A stretch of 64,000 nucleotides of DNA from Jackrogersella multiformis. Lineage: Eukaryota; Ascomycota; Sordariomycetes; Xylariales; Hypoxylaceae. Both the position numbers and the translations under genes were made by a program. Positions within the stretch are counted from its first letter, which is position 1. The number at the start of each line of letters is the position of its first letter. The stretch spans positions 2,356,001 through 2,420,000 of the forward strand of contig CADCXD010000008.1 in assembly GCA_902806575.1 (NCBI GenBank), in the 5' to 3' direction. The notes under the pieces are model-generated. The model was not told the origin of the DNA, did no database searches, and was given only the letters and a program-made list of their open reading frames with translations. Below, piece by piece: positions 30,354 to 40,873 of this stretch.

Positions 30354-32237
30354 TTGATGGATTCCGAAGCTAATGTCGAATGCTCCGAGGGAAGCTTCGG
30401 TGGATTTCCCAGAAGCCTTCCCGAAAATTGTGTCGAGTATCTATTGTTTGTTCTTGACAACAAAGACGAGGAGAAACATGAGAAGCGTAGTCCTCTCTCC
30501 GACATCGAGAACGTCCGAAAAGAAGCTATAAAACTATGTGATAACATTTCTAAGGGGTACATATGGCAACGAGATTCCTTCCAATTACGCCTTGAAAGAG
30601 ACCAGGATCTAGTCTATTTGAGTGGTGCCACTGATTATGGAGATTCGGTTGAGGATGAATGGCTGATAGTCTACCTACTACGGGAGTTGACTAGGTCCTT
30701 TCCTACACTCTGGGTGAGAATATTTGATAGTGATGGCGAGTTTCTACTTGTTGAAGCGGCCAAGGTACTGCCGAAGTGGTTAAGTCCCGAGATAGACGGC
30801 AATCGAGCATGGATCCACGATGGAAAGTTTTATATACTCCCCCTGGCAGCCAGTTCGGGGGCAAAACGACCGCTAGCCTTACCTGAAGCTGTTAGATATA
30901 TCAAGTCCTGCTCTGAAGCTCTAGTGCATTCTGCTTTCATTGAGGCCGAGGCATTTTATAGGCTAGAGAAGTACCCTGGACACATCACGGATTCAATACA
31001 CCACTCGCTAGTCACAATACCTAGGAAACTGGTATGCATTCTGCACCAAAGGCCTTCCACCATTGCTCCCGCTGCCGAGGCGTTTTACCTGCGGGATCCC
31101 GTCGCAACGAAGTCTCTTGCCTCCTTATCTGGGGATGTCCATTTCCCACCAGAGGATCTGGTGACCGTCAGTGTAAAATTCACTAAGGTACTCTTCGCGC
31201 AACTCAAATCCCAACGCTTCCTAGCTCCTCCGATGTGGAACATCGTGTTGGAGGCTGCTGAAAAGCAGGAGTCTGGTACAGAGGAAACTCAGAGGAGATT
31301 GTCGCGTTTGGAAATGGGCATGAAAGTGACAAGCGGCTTTGAGATGCTTGCTACCAACGCGGATAAAAAAGATAATCGCCTAGCGCGTGAATTTGCCATG
31401 CTTCTCGAAGACGTGGAAGAAGACGGTGCCCAGGCACTGCCAACCAACGAAGACATGGAGAGGTGGGAAGATGTGTACAGGAACGACGACGAATCCTGGT
31501 TAGATATCAACTTTGAGGACTTCGAGGGTGAGCTAGAGGGAAACCGTGGTCCTGAGAGACGATCCAAAGGTGGATTCGGTGATTCCTCAGCGCAGGCAGA
31601 CTTGCAAAAGATTGTGTCTCGGTTTGAAGCTTTTCTGAACGATAAAAATGCTGGTATAGAAGGTGCTGAGATGGAAGATATGGACGAAGACGATGATCTC
31701 TCGGACGAAGATGAGGAAGATAGCGATAATGAGGACAAAGAAGTCAGTTTCGATGAAGACCAGTTTTCGAAGATGATGAGAGAGATGATGGGGCTACCAG
31801 CTGCGCAGACCACAGATCCGAAGATTGATTCTGAGCATTCAAAACATGTTACCACGCAAGGTACTACGGAGAGAGAAGAAGAAGAAGAAGAAGGCGACGA
31901 CGACGACGACGACGATATTAGGCAGCTGGCTTCCCAGATGGAAGCCGAGTTGAGAGAGCATGGTGCCCTGAAGCTTGATCCTGAGCCTGAAAATGCGAGC
32001 TGGATAGAATCAAAAACGAGTGCTGATTCCAAGGGCAAAGCGAAGGATGATTCACGACATAAGAACAATGGGGAGGAGAGTAGCGAGGAAGAAGTTGATG
32101 TCGACTACAACCTCGCTAAGAATCTACTCGAAAGCTTTAAAAGCCAAGCTGGAATGGCAGGACCTGCGGGTAATATCCTCGGGATGATGGGTTTGCAGTT
32201 ACCAAGAGATGAAGATGATGAAGAGGAGGACGATTAG
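30354..32237 (+). CDS. sgt1: SGT1/ecdysoneless (ECD) family protein
   Basis: Intron-free 627-aa protein with the ECD-family N-terminus: PENCVEYLLFVLDN, then YIWQRDSFQLRLE, a GDSVEDEWLIVYLLRELT helix, and FDSDGEFLLVEAA...LPKWLSPE, which is the strongest signature. The middle region is helical (RYIKSCSEAL). The C-terminal 200 residues are acidic and disordered with long Glu/Asp runs, again typical. ECD proteins complement gcr2 defects in yeast (hence SGT1, suppressor of gcr two; not the HSP90 co-chaperone). In animals they act with R2TP and PRP8 in spliceosome assembly. It is probably nuclear and cytoplasmic. The first in-frame ATG (30354) precedes the conserved block by 20-odd residues. A second ATG is immediately adjacent. 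Confidence 0.9.
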   Translation: MMDSEANVECSEGSFGGFPRSLPENCVEYLLFVLDNKDEEKHEKRSPLSDIENVRKEAIKLCDNISKGYIWQRDSFQLRLERDQDLVYLSGATDYGDSVEDEWLIVYLLRELTRSFPTLWVRIFDSDGEFLLVEAAKVLPKWLSPEIDGNRAWIHDGKFYILPLAASSGAKRPLALPEAVRYIKSCSEALVHSAFIEAEAFYRLEKYPGHITDSIHHSLVTIPRKLVCILHQRPSTIAPAAEAFYLRDPVATKSLASLSGDVHFPPEDLVTVSVKFTKVLFAQLKSQRFLAPPMWNIVLEAAEKQESGTEETQRRLSRLEMGMKVTSGFEMLATNADKKDNRLAREFAMLLEDVEEDGAQALPTNEDMERWEDVYRNDDESWLDINFEDFEGELEGNRGPERRSKGGFGDSSAQADLQKIVSRFEAFLNDKNAGIEGAEMEDMDEDDDLSDEDEEDSDNEDKEVSFDEDQFSKMMREMMGLPAAQTTDPKIDSEHSKHVTTQGTTEREEEEEEGDDDDDDDIRQLASQMEAELREHGALKLDPEPENASWIESKTSADSKGKAKDDSRHKNNGEESSEEEVDVDYNLAKNLLESFKSQAGMAGPAGNILGMMGLQLPRDEDDEEEDD

Positions 32238-32903
32238 AAACATACGTCTATATTAGTCGTCTCTTAGCTTATATATATATATATATATATATACTATCTA
32301 GGTAGTGTGCAATCCTAAGGACATATTCCGTATATGAAGAATGAATTTATACCGGAGTGATCAAATGATTCGTTTAATCTGAGATCATCGCTTACGAGTA
32401 TAGGACATTATTGATGAGAATAACCTACATGTACTTACCTAGGGTATGCACGTGTAGAGTTACTAGAGTAAGGGGCTGCATAAGGTACTTAGGTACCTAT
32501 GCACTTATAGATTTCAAGGTGTGGAGTACCTAGGTACTTTATGGTGGCCCACTAATATAACTCGAAGCCACACGGTTCCGGGCTCTTTGAACCCCACTAC
32601 TACAGCACGACGCGACGTCACTGGGTCCTTCTAAAATGCGTGGCAGATGGTAGACGTGAGATCTTCAAAGTCGTTCCTGGATCTACCCTTTAGCTGCCTT
32701 CGGGGTTTTTCTTCTTCTTCAAAGTATCACGAACCTTGTACGCGTCTGTTACATGGATTGGGAGGTTATACTTATGATGTCTTAATATAAGGAATATCAG
32801 ATCAATTCGTAACCTATCCCTCGCGCTCGCGATACCGCCGAAGTTCGTTCCGTATGCCATCATACTAGACAAGAGTCCACAACTACGTCCACGCGAGACA
32901 AGC
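32238..32903. other. Intergenic region with TA repeat
   Basis: A (TA)n run lies at about 32269-32293 directly after the SGT1 gene. TAGGTACCTA/TACCTAGGTA words occur at 32486-32498 and 32526-32537. The downstream part is the promoter of the AAA ATPase gene. An antisense frame at 32690-32914 has no recognisable domain. Confidence 0.55.
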
Positions 32904-35475
32904 ATGTGGCCCACCAGCAGCGTCTCCGGCCTCCAGAAGACATACGATGAGGCCTATCTAAAATGCTCAACAGCTGTCTATTATGAGAGCCAGGTTTGTA
33001 CCCCTTACTGTCCAAGATACCTCGATTGCCGTCGACCAATTTCAAGAACAATCTAACTCTTTGAACGTGTGCCTAGGGAGATGAGAAAGAGGCGATGCTA
33101 TGCTGGAAGAATGCCCTCGACCAGATTCGACAGAACTCGGCGAATAAGAGACAGGGAAACTATTCTCCCAAATCCGAGACCGAACGTGCTCTACTAGAGA
33201 GTCTAAGAGAGTTAGAGGTGCAGTGCAAGGAGAGGATTGATCTTCTAGAAGCCCTAAGGATATCTCGAGAGGAAGATCCGTCCATGCAATATACGCAGTC
33301 GAGTGCCGGTACAGAGGTCAGTGCAGACGGCCGGTTAAACCCGAACACGCCAGAAAGAGGCTGGATTGGTGATGGGACGATACCTGCCATAACATATACA
33401 GAGTTGTCCAAACCACCACTCCCTAAACGGCCATCCTTTCCTTCTAGAAGTTCATCGGACCAGGCAGTGATGGGACTTCGGAATGCCATGATAGATCAAG
33501 ATTCCTCGTCATCGGCAACAAGGCCGCCTTCGCTCCCCCCTTATGGAACATCCGTCCCAAGAAGGAGATCCTCGAGATCGCCTAGCCCGGAAAAGGAAAA
33601 GCATACCATGAGGACGACGCTGCGGTCAAGTAAGCAAGATAAATCTTCAAAATCACACCGAAACACACCGGCGAAAATAAGCAAAGGTCCTGGGGCCAGC
33701 AAGGCAGCTACCTTGGCTTGGAGTAACCTCGAAAGGGGAACCTCCGCAGAAGTAACTAGTTCACCATCTCGGTTTCCTGAGCCGCGGCGATCCTACGAGC
33801 AGGTGCGAAAGAGTTCTACACCAACTCCCCGACACTGGGATAGCCATACGAGAAGACTAGTGATCCCCCCTGAAGGCTCTAGTCTTACACCTACAGCTAT
33901 CCGTTCAACCCCCGAGTTTGGAATGCGAAATTCGGGTGATTACTCATCTCCTACTCCTACTCCCTCTTCTCTTGCTCTCGGCGCTGCTTCGAGTGCCCTA
34001 GGCGCGCTCGCCATCCAAGAGCGAGATGAACCCAGCCCTACAGCAGCTCGATTAGAACGAAGGTCAACACCTAAGAAGGGGATTTTTTCGAGTCTCGATG
34101 AATCGAATAATACAAATACTCGAAGTCCGGGGTCTCTAGAGACCGCCCTTAGAGCAAGCTCCAAGGAAGGCTCAGTTAGGAGGAAACCTGTGGATCGTAG
34201 CAGGACGTTCGAGCCTAACAGCGCCAGGAAACGGGTGGGCCAGCAGACATTTGACCCTGATAGAAGAGAAGAATTATCATCTAGTGATGAACAAGTCAGA
34301 GCAAGCTCATCTAGCCGAAAACTTAAAGGCAAGCAGAAAGAATCACTCGTGACGTCTGACATCGAGGACCGGTCTTCGGTAGATTCGGTTACAGAAGAAG
34401 GAAAAAGAACGAAAGACGAATGGGAAAAGAGAAAAAGGATCACACTCAAGAATTTGCCACCAGGTATAGACGAGGGAGCTGCAAAAGCAATATTTAACGA
34501 GATCGTAGTGCATGGCGACGAGGTTCGCTGGAGCGATGTTGCTGGTCTGGAGATTGCAAAAAACGCATTAAGGGAGGCGGTAGTGTATCCGTTCCTACGG
34601 CCGGACTTATTCATGGGTCTTCGCGAACCAGCTAGGGGTATGTTGCTCTTTGGACCTCCCGGGACGGGGAAGACGATGCTGGCTCGCGCCGTTGCAACTG
34701 AGTCGAAATCTACATTCTTCTCCATCTCGGCGAGCAGCCTTACCAGCAAATACCTCGGCGAATCTGAGAAGCTCGTGCGTGCATTATTTGCGCTGGCAAA
34801 GGTGATGGCGCCGAGCATTATATTCGTCGATGAGATAGACTCGCTTCTTTCTCAACGGTCTGGGTCTGGAGAGCATGAAGCTACCAGGAGGATCAAGACC
34901 GAATTTCTCATCCAATGGAGCGACCTACAGAGAGCGGCGGCGGGACGGGAGAGCAGTAACGGGTCGAATAAAGAGCGAGGGGATCCGAATCGGGTACTTG
35001 TGCTCGCAGCTACCAACTTACCATGGGCCATTGACGAAGCAGCAAGACGGAGGTTCGTGAGACGGCAGTATATTCCTCTGCCGGAAGCGGAGACCAGAGC
35101 TACCCAGTTGAGGACGCTACTTGGCCAACAGAAGCACAGTCTCACGGACACCGATATCGCAGAATTGGTGAACCTCACAGACGGTAAGAGTGGTCTAAAT
35201 CTGTAAATCTGTATGGCATATATGAGGTGATGCTAATCAATATTTTCTATCTAGCCTTCTCAGGCTCGGACATCACAGCGCTAGCCAAGGATGCAGCAAT
35301 GGGTCCCCTCCGTGCTTTAGGCGAGGCTCTTCTCCATATGACAATGGATCAGATTCGGCCCATCGAACTTGCAGATTTCAAGGCCAGCCTTCGGACCATC
35401 CGCCCCAGCGTCAGCAACGAAGGGCTGAAGGAATACGAGGACTGGGCAAAGAGATTCGGGGAGCGGGGCGGGTAA
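32904..35475 (+). CDS. MIT-domain AAA ATPase of the Vps4/spastin/Sap1 group
   Basis: Three exons, 32904-32993, 33077-35183 and 35255-35475, giving 805 aa. An N-terminal MIT-like helical hairpin (TYDEAYLKCSTAVYYE then GDEKEAMLCWKNALDQI, ending LLEALRISRE) should bind ESCRT-III-type MIM motifs. Residues about 110-470 are Ser/Pro/Arg-rich and disordered. The single AAA module follows: DVAGLEIAKNALREAV, Walker A GPPGTGKT at about 556-563, pore loop KYLGESE, Walker B IIFVDEID at about 611-618, ATNLPWAIDEAARRRF (sensor/Arg-finger region) and a short C-terminal helix region ending AKRFGERGG. Homologues include yeast Sap1 and Yta6. It may act on membranes or microtubules; the substrate is not known. 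It is convergent with uS17m. Confidence 0.88.
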
Positions 35476-35767
35476 AATCTCACGATAGTTGGATCAACCC
35501 AGTATAGTTAGTTGGGCTTGCCCGGTGGCGAACTTAGACGGAATGTCGAGGGCGTTTTTAGGAATTAGGGAGCGACGGGTTAACATACGGTACCTAGGAT
35601 CAGATATCCCGTCCAATATGAATTATGTTGACGCATTGTCCTTCATATAGCTAGGGTCGCGCGCGGTACAGATTCCGTAGTTGTACATTTTTACATTCGG
35701 GTGATTTAGTATATACAGGTTCTTGCCCTCGATTACAAGCCCCCTTTCCCCTGGTACATTCGCGGCT

Positions 35768-36409
35768 TCAGTCAACATCGTCTACCGTCGTGGTTTGAGG
35801 TTGTGCGGGCTTGCGATCTGCTCGTGATGCCATCTTCGCTTCTAGTGCGGCCTTTTTTTCTGCCTTGATCCTAGCCTCTGTCTCCTTCTCTCTGGCCTGT
35901 AATTCCTTGAGCGCGGCTCTCCGCTCATCCTTCGCCGCTCTCTTGGCCGCCACCGCAGCTAACCTTTCCTCCAAGGTGGGAATGGGCGGCCGCTCATGGA
36001 TGGGGTCGCCGCAGGGTGCTATTATGTGCTTGACGACGTGGCGCACGTGCTGTGATACTCTCCAGCTGGATGTTATGGCTACTATGTCACCTTGTCGAAG
36101 GGAGTTGTGTGGATCGTGGACTAGCTTGAATCGTGGCTCTTTGAAGAACTGTACGGAGGATAGAATTAGCAATAGTCCGTCTCCTGAAAAGCATCGGACC
36201 AGAGGAGGGAAATACGATAATCGCAAGGAGGCATGACTAAAAAGAAAAAAAACATGACTAACCTTTTGTACTTTTGATTCCCATTTTAATCCTCCTAGCT
36301 TGACCTTCACGGTCTTGTCCATCAGGCCGGCTGATACCACGATACCGTGCATCTCCCTAGCTAGCTGTCGCGCAGCATTGGTGGGCGCTGCCGCGACTTT
36401 GGATGCCAT
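35768..36409 (-). CDS. mrps17: Mitochondrial small-subunit ribosomal protein uS17m
   Basis: Two exons, 36409-36263 and 36148-35768, 175 aa. The junction restores VQKFFKEPRF. The S17 OB-fold core is clear: MHGIVVSAGLMDKTVKVKLGG then a long loop, HDPHNSLRQGDIVAITS, and the VRHVVKHIIAP end. S17 binds 16S-type rRNA early in small-subunit assembly. The mitochondrial form is indicated by divergence from cytosolic uS17 and by a fungal C-terminal extension of about 75 residues rich in Ala/Lys/Glu (AKRAAKDERRAALKELQ), predicted to be a long helix. The N-terminal 15 residues are Ala-rich with Arg/Lys and may serve as targeting sequence. Confidence 0.9.
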   Translation of the reverse strand: MASKVAAAPTNAARQLAREMHGIVVSAGLMDKTVKVKLGGLKWESKVQKVSHVFFLFSHASLRLSYFPPLVRCFSGDGLLLILSSVQFFKEPRFKLVHDPHNSLRQGDIVAITSSWRVSQHVRHVVKHIIAPCGDPIHERPPIPTLEERLAAVAAKRAAKDERRAALKELQAREKETEARIKAEKKAALEAKMASRADRKPAQPQTTTVDDVD

Positions 36410-37625
36410 AACCGTTGCGCTTCTTCAGCCCAGATTCTTCCTGTTCTTGGGGTTCCTTGATTCCTTGGTTCCTAGTTTCCAATATCCGACGCCAAGTTTG
36501 GTGTTTCTCTTTCTTATTTCCTCTATTCGTATAATCGGCCAAAATATTTTTTGGCGCAATAGCTTCTAAAAGTTCGCGGTCCAACCGGACTAAGGTACCT
36601 ACCAGCCTACCAGAATAGAGGGAAAAATGTTTCTACCGGCGCTTATCGATAGGGTACGGACGGCCCACTCTTACTTTAAAATAACGGCTTGCAACTACCT
36701 ACCTAGGTAGGTCCTAGGTACTTAAGGTACCTAGGTAGGTATCAATTGAACAGTTGAAATAGTGAAAGGCGGAAAGGAAGGCGTAACTGCTTTCCTTTCT
36801 CACTTCCCTTTTCAATTAAGAGATAGAGGAAGCATTCCATAGGGCTCTCCTAAAATTCGTACCTATGGTAACTTTAGCTCGCCAAACAGTACGTACCTAT
36901 TCATAGCAGTACTTACCTAGGAGGTAGGCTGCTACCTAGGACCTACATAGGTAAGTACCTAGGTAAGTAACTAAGACGGAACTATTCCGTACCTAGTTTC
37001 TATTGATAGACAGATAGAGACAACCACATGTCTAGAGCTTGGATATCTTGAAGCTTTCCTTATACATTGCAGAGTTCTATCCTGTACAATCAATTAGACC
37101 GTTGGTTGAGAGATGTCATTAACCAGATATTCAAAGTACTGATCAGCCCAGATACCGGGGTAGCATGGTAATCGAGCTGAAGCTACGTTATTACAGTCTA
37201 GTCTCACATATATCTTTAACTAGAAGGGAACTCTCCTCGACTTATTAGATTCCCTGTCGTGCATCCGCTAAATTCTAGAAGATGTTACAGTATCTACGAG
37301 GTATTTACTAAAACTAAGGAGGATCGTCAATTTCAGATCAAGCTGAAAAATAGTATACCTAGGTAGCCATCCAATTATATCGTAAACGATGTTTTTGGCA
37401 TATACTACCTGCCTCATCTGTGTTATCTGGATAGTTTGTGGCCCCCGTTTCACACTCACGTCATGCTTCCCTGTTTCCTTATTGTCTTTGTAAAAACATG
37501 TCTAATATGCCGCAGTGATCCCTTACAATGTCATCGAATAATATTCTACGAAGCCAACCAAGGCCGAGAACTGAACACTGCTAATATCCCCTAAGATCAA
37601 CCTCAGAATACGAAGACCTAGTGCT
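36410..37625. other. Divergent intergenic region, rich in palindromic words
   Basis: Between uS17m and the GH25 lysozyme gene. It holds a dense cluster of TACCTAGGTAGGT/GGTACCTAGGTAGG words at 36698-36741 and 36908-36968. No supportable gene; the minus ORF at 37268-37459 has no recognisable features. Confidence 0.55.
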
Positions 37626-38465
37626 ATGAACATGAAGTCCTTCATTGGCCCTCTTCTGACTCTAAGTAGTGTTGCCCTCGCGGCCGTCCCCGGATTCGAT
37701 ATTTCCCACTACCAATCCAACGTGGATTTTGCTGCAGCTTATGGTGCCGGGGCACGCTTCGTTATCATCAAGGTAGTTCTGAAATCTGGCTGTAAAATTA
37801 CCTAGGGATTTCATAGGAAAACTGATCAATTCCCAATAGGCAACGGAGGGCACCACGTATATAGACCCAAAGTTCAGCAGCTATTATACCGGTGCCGCAA
37901 ACGCCGGACTCATCCGTGGCGGCTACCATTTCGCACATCCTAGCTCTTCCTCCGGTACGGCACAGGCCAACTATTTCTTAGCCCATGGTGGCGGGTGGTC
38001 GGGAGATGGCATTACCCTCCCAGGTATGTTGGACCTAGAAGGCGACTGCGCCAATCTCTCGTCAAGCGCCATGGTGTCGTGGATCCAGGACTTCAGCGAC
38101 GCTTATCACAGCAAGACCGGACGTTACCCACTCCTATATACAAGCCCGGTGTGGTGGTCGAGTTGTACCGGCGGCTCAAGTGCTTTTGTCAACACAAACC
38201 CCCTTGTCCTTGCTCGATATAGCAACAGTGCAGGGACGCCTCCGGGTGGTTGGCCGTACTATACTATTTGGCAGTTCAACGAAGCATACCAGTACGGTGG
38301 CGACTCGGATACTTTCAATGGAGAATGTAGGTGGCCTTGCTAGTTGTTCTCTCCCCAATATCCCGATCCCTGGATGACAACCGATGCCTCTTTTGTTCTT
38401 GGCAACAATTCTAGCTTACCTATTACATTGCAGATTCTTCATTGCAGAAGTTAGCTACTGGCTAA
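37626..38465 (+). CDS. Secreted GH25 lysozyme (N,O-diacetylmuramidase, Chalaropsis type)
   Basis: Three exons, 37626-37772, 37840-38326 and 38434-38465, 221 aa. The last intron replaces a read-through CRWPC end with EYSSLQKLATG, the usual GH25 C-terminus. A signal peptide (MNMKSFIGPLLTLSSVALA) is followed by the mature start VPGFDISHYQ. The catalytic acids are in the GH25 positions: Asp25 in FDISHYQ and the Asp114-x-Glu116 pair in MLDLEGD. GGYHFAHP, LYTSPVWW and YTIWQFNE are family motifs. Such enzymes cleave the N-acetylmuramic acid to N-acetylglucosamine bond of bacterial peptidoglycan, so a role against or in feeding on bacteria is likely. It is the catalytic domain alone, with two cysteines near the middle, and no binding module. 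Confidence 0.92.
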
Positions 38466-39695
38466 ATTGCTGGTCTTCGAGCATGTATTTGTAAAACAAT
38501 TATACTATGGTCATCGCTAATAAACCCCTAAATTTGTATATCTTTGCCCGTGAAACTTACTTATCAATGGGTTTTCGTATCAAATATTTAGATTCTCGTT
38601 CCTGTCTTATAATATTAATAGTTATCAGATAAACTAGGTCTTGTGATAGATGCCAATGCAAGGTAAAATCATTTATACCATAATGACACTTAACATTCTC
38701 GCCCGAGTACTTTCCGTGGAAATGCTTCGGACACCTATTAATTACATTAGCCTAGCTGCCTTGCTACCACTACCTAGTACGTTAAGCACATATATGGATC
38801 TTGCTTCTTCTACCTAGGTAGGTCTACTAGGTAGAGATAAGAAACATGACGTCCATAAAGTATAGATTCGGGAGGATTTCAACATAACCTAGCTGCATAG
38901 GTTTGGATGTCACCCAGTTCATCTGATTGCTTGAGCCTAGAACACCACCTCCATGCACCGAGCAATAAAAAGGCCCTGCCGTGACGGGGTTCGCATTACT
39001 TTCGGATGACTGCAGATAATGTTGGCCCGTTAAGTTTCTCCGAAATTCTTTCTCCCTTAGGTCAGACTCCAGAGGAATGGGATTGGAGCGAAGAGAAGAG
39101 AGCTGAGTAAGATTGATAACTCCTTCGGCAATTCATGCAAGCTTTAAGCAGGTGAGCCCTTGTCCCTCCGAACTCGATGGATTGCTTCGGAATATTGAAG
39201 CGATTTTGCAGCACATTTCTTGACTTCAGCTGGGAATATTTTCGGTGAAGTTTTATCTTAAAAGGACTAGACCTCGAAAGACTCTAGGGCTACTAGGTAC
39301 GTACCTACAATACAAGATAGGGCTAGTGAAGTTGCACTATTGTGTAGCATGCGGAGGTTATCAGCAAAACGGGCACCTAATCAGAATTTATCGGTAGGAA
39401 CTGTGGAGACTGTTCCTGACCGGACTTGTCGGGGACAAAAAATCCTCTCCACATCGATACCAACCCCATCTCGAGTTTCCTTTTTTTTTCAACACTTCTT
39501 CCACCTCAAATCCTCCGTCCCCGCCCAACAACAGTCAGCATTGAACGGACTCAGACACTATTTTCATAAGGTATCCTTTTAATCATTTAATTATTATTTA
39601 CTAACATCTTTTAATAATTGCGTGTGGCTTGCTGTTTGTCCGCTAACAAACTTTGTTGAGAATTCCCATATATCTCGGTCCTTTCACTTACAACA
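38466..39695. other. Intergenic region, no gene seen
   Basis: 3' region of the lysozyme gene and 5' region of NEP1. There are palindromic words at 38814-38833 and a pyrimidine-rich stretch (39478-39530) before the NEP1 start. No domain-bearing ORF. Confidence 0.5.
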
Positions 39696-40873
39696 ATGCC
39701 TACAATAGCAGAATACCACCGTACTGGAAAACGGCCTCGTAAGTTCGAAGTTTGCCTTTCTTTTTTATGACCACCTGATATGAAAAGAGACGCAATATAC
39801 CTTCGGCTGTTCCACCTATCGCTTATAGGTAGCTCCGAACTGTCCCTTCAGCCGCACGCCTCGCTTTTTATCATCTACTTAGACTGCTCTGGTACGGCTT
39901 CGATTAAAGGAAATCGCTGTGACCATTAACACCCCTAGGTGGCCTACAGCACCTACGACCGCCAGCTTCTACCCTGTTTTGTCTTTGCGACATCAATAAC
40001 TGGCGTATCTAACACCAATGGCTTCTTCTGCAGGTACCCAGTCATTACCTCCTCCAGCTCTTCCCCAGCTTGTCGCCGAACAACAAGTGCCTATACCCTC
40101 CAGTGACAAGGATAGCCAGAGGCTCATCGTCGTCCTGTCCAATGCCAGCCTCGAGACATACAAGGCGTCCCATGGCGGTGGCGTTGGCCGCGCCGGCATG
40201 CAACGAGAGGACAAGTATTCGCTTCTCAACAGCGACGAGCACATCGGAGTAATGCGCAAGATGAACCGCGACATCAGCGACGCCCGACCAGATATCACGC
40301 ATCAGGTATGCCGAATATCATGATCTATATACTATTCAACAAGTCTTCTTTTCCTGTTGGCATTCAACATGCTGACTGTATATCCCACTGACGTAGTGTC
40401 TCCTCACTCTTCTGGATTCGCCTATCAATAAGGCGGGCAAATTACAGATATACATCCAGACAGCTAAGGGTGTCCTCATCGAGGTATCCCCGACTGTCCG
40501 TATTCCCCGAACTTTCAAGCGGTTCGCTGGCCTGATGGTTCAATTGCTCCACCGCCTGTCCATTCGCTCGACCAATTCGCAGGAGAAGCTTCTTCGAGTC
40601 ATCCAAAACCCGATTACAGATCACCTCCCACCCAACTGCCGCAAGGTCACGCTGAGTTACGACGAGAATACGGTGCGTGTACGAGACTATATTCAAGGTC
40701 TTGGACCGAAGGAGAGCATATGCGTCTTTGTCGGAGCTATGGCCAAAGGTCCTGACAATTTTGCCGACGAGTACGTGGACGAGAAGATCTCAATTAGCCA
40801 ATACAGTCTCTCAGCTAGCGTCGCTTGCAGCAAGTTCTGCCACGCAGCCGAAGATGCCTGGGACGTCATCTAG
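39696..40873 (+). CDS. EMG1: rRNA pseudouridine N1-methyltransferase Nep1/Emg1
   Basis: Three exons, 39696-39738, 40034-40305 and 40397-40873, 263 aa. Nep1 is a SPOUT-class enzyme that methylates N1 of the hypermodified pseudouridine in 18S rRNA and is needed for 40S biogenesis in the nucleolus. Recognisable blocks are RLIVVLSNASLETYK, DITHQCLLTLLDSPINKAG (across the second junction), IYIQTAKGVLIEVSP, RIPRTFKRFAGLMVQLLH, VFVGAMAKGPDNFADEY (SAM-binding knot) and SISQYSLSASVACSKFCHAAEDAWD at the end. Exon 1 encodes only MPTIAEYHRTGKRP plus one base. The 295-nt intron 1 contains a second ATG (40018) in frame with exon 2, giving an alternative MASSAGTQS start. Confidence 0.93.

Noticed and set aside
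31289..32068. 259-aa antisense Ser-rich ORF opposite SGT1
   Set aside because: It mirrors the Glu/Asp-rich tail of SGT1 on the other strand and has no independent support.
33940..34818. 292-aa antisense ORF opposite the AAA ATPase
   Set aside because: The sense strand carries Walker A and B motifs and consistent splicing; the antisense frame has no recognisable domain.
38327..38343. Read-through end CRWPC for the lysozyme
   Set aside because: A GTAGGT donor and TTGCAG acceptor restore the conserved YSSLQKLATG ending.
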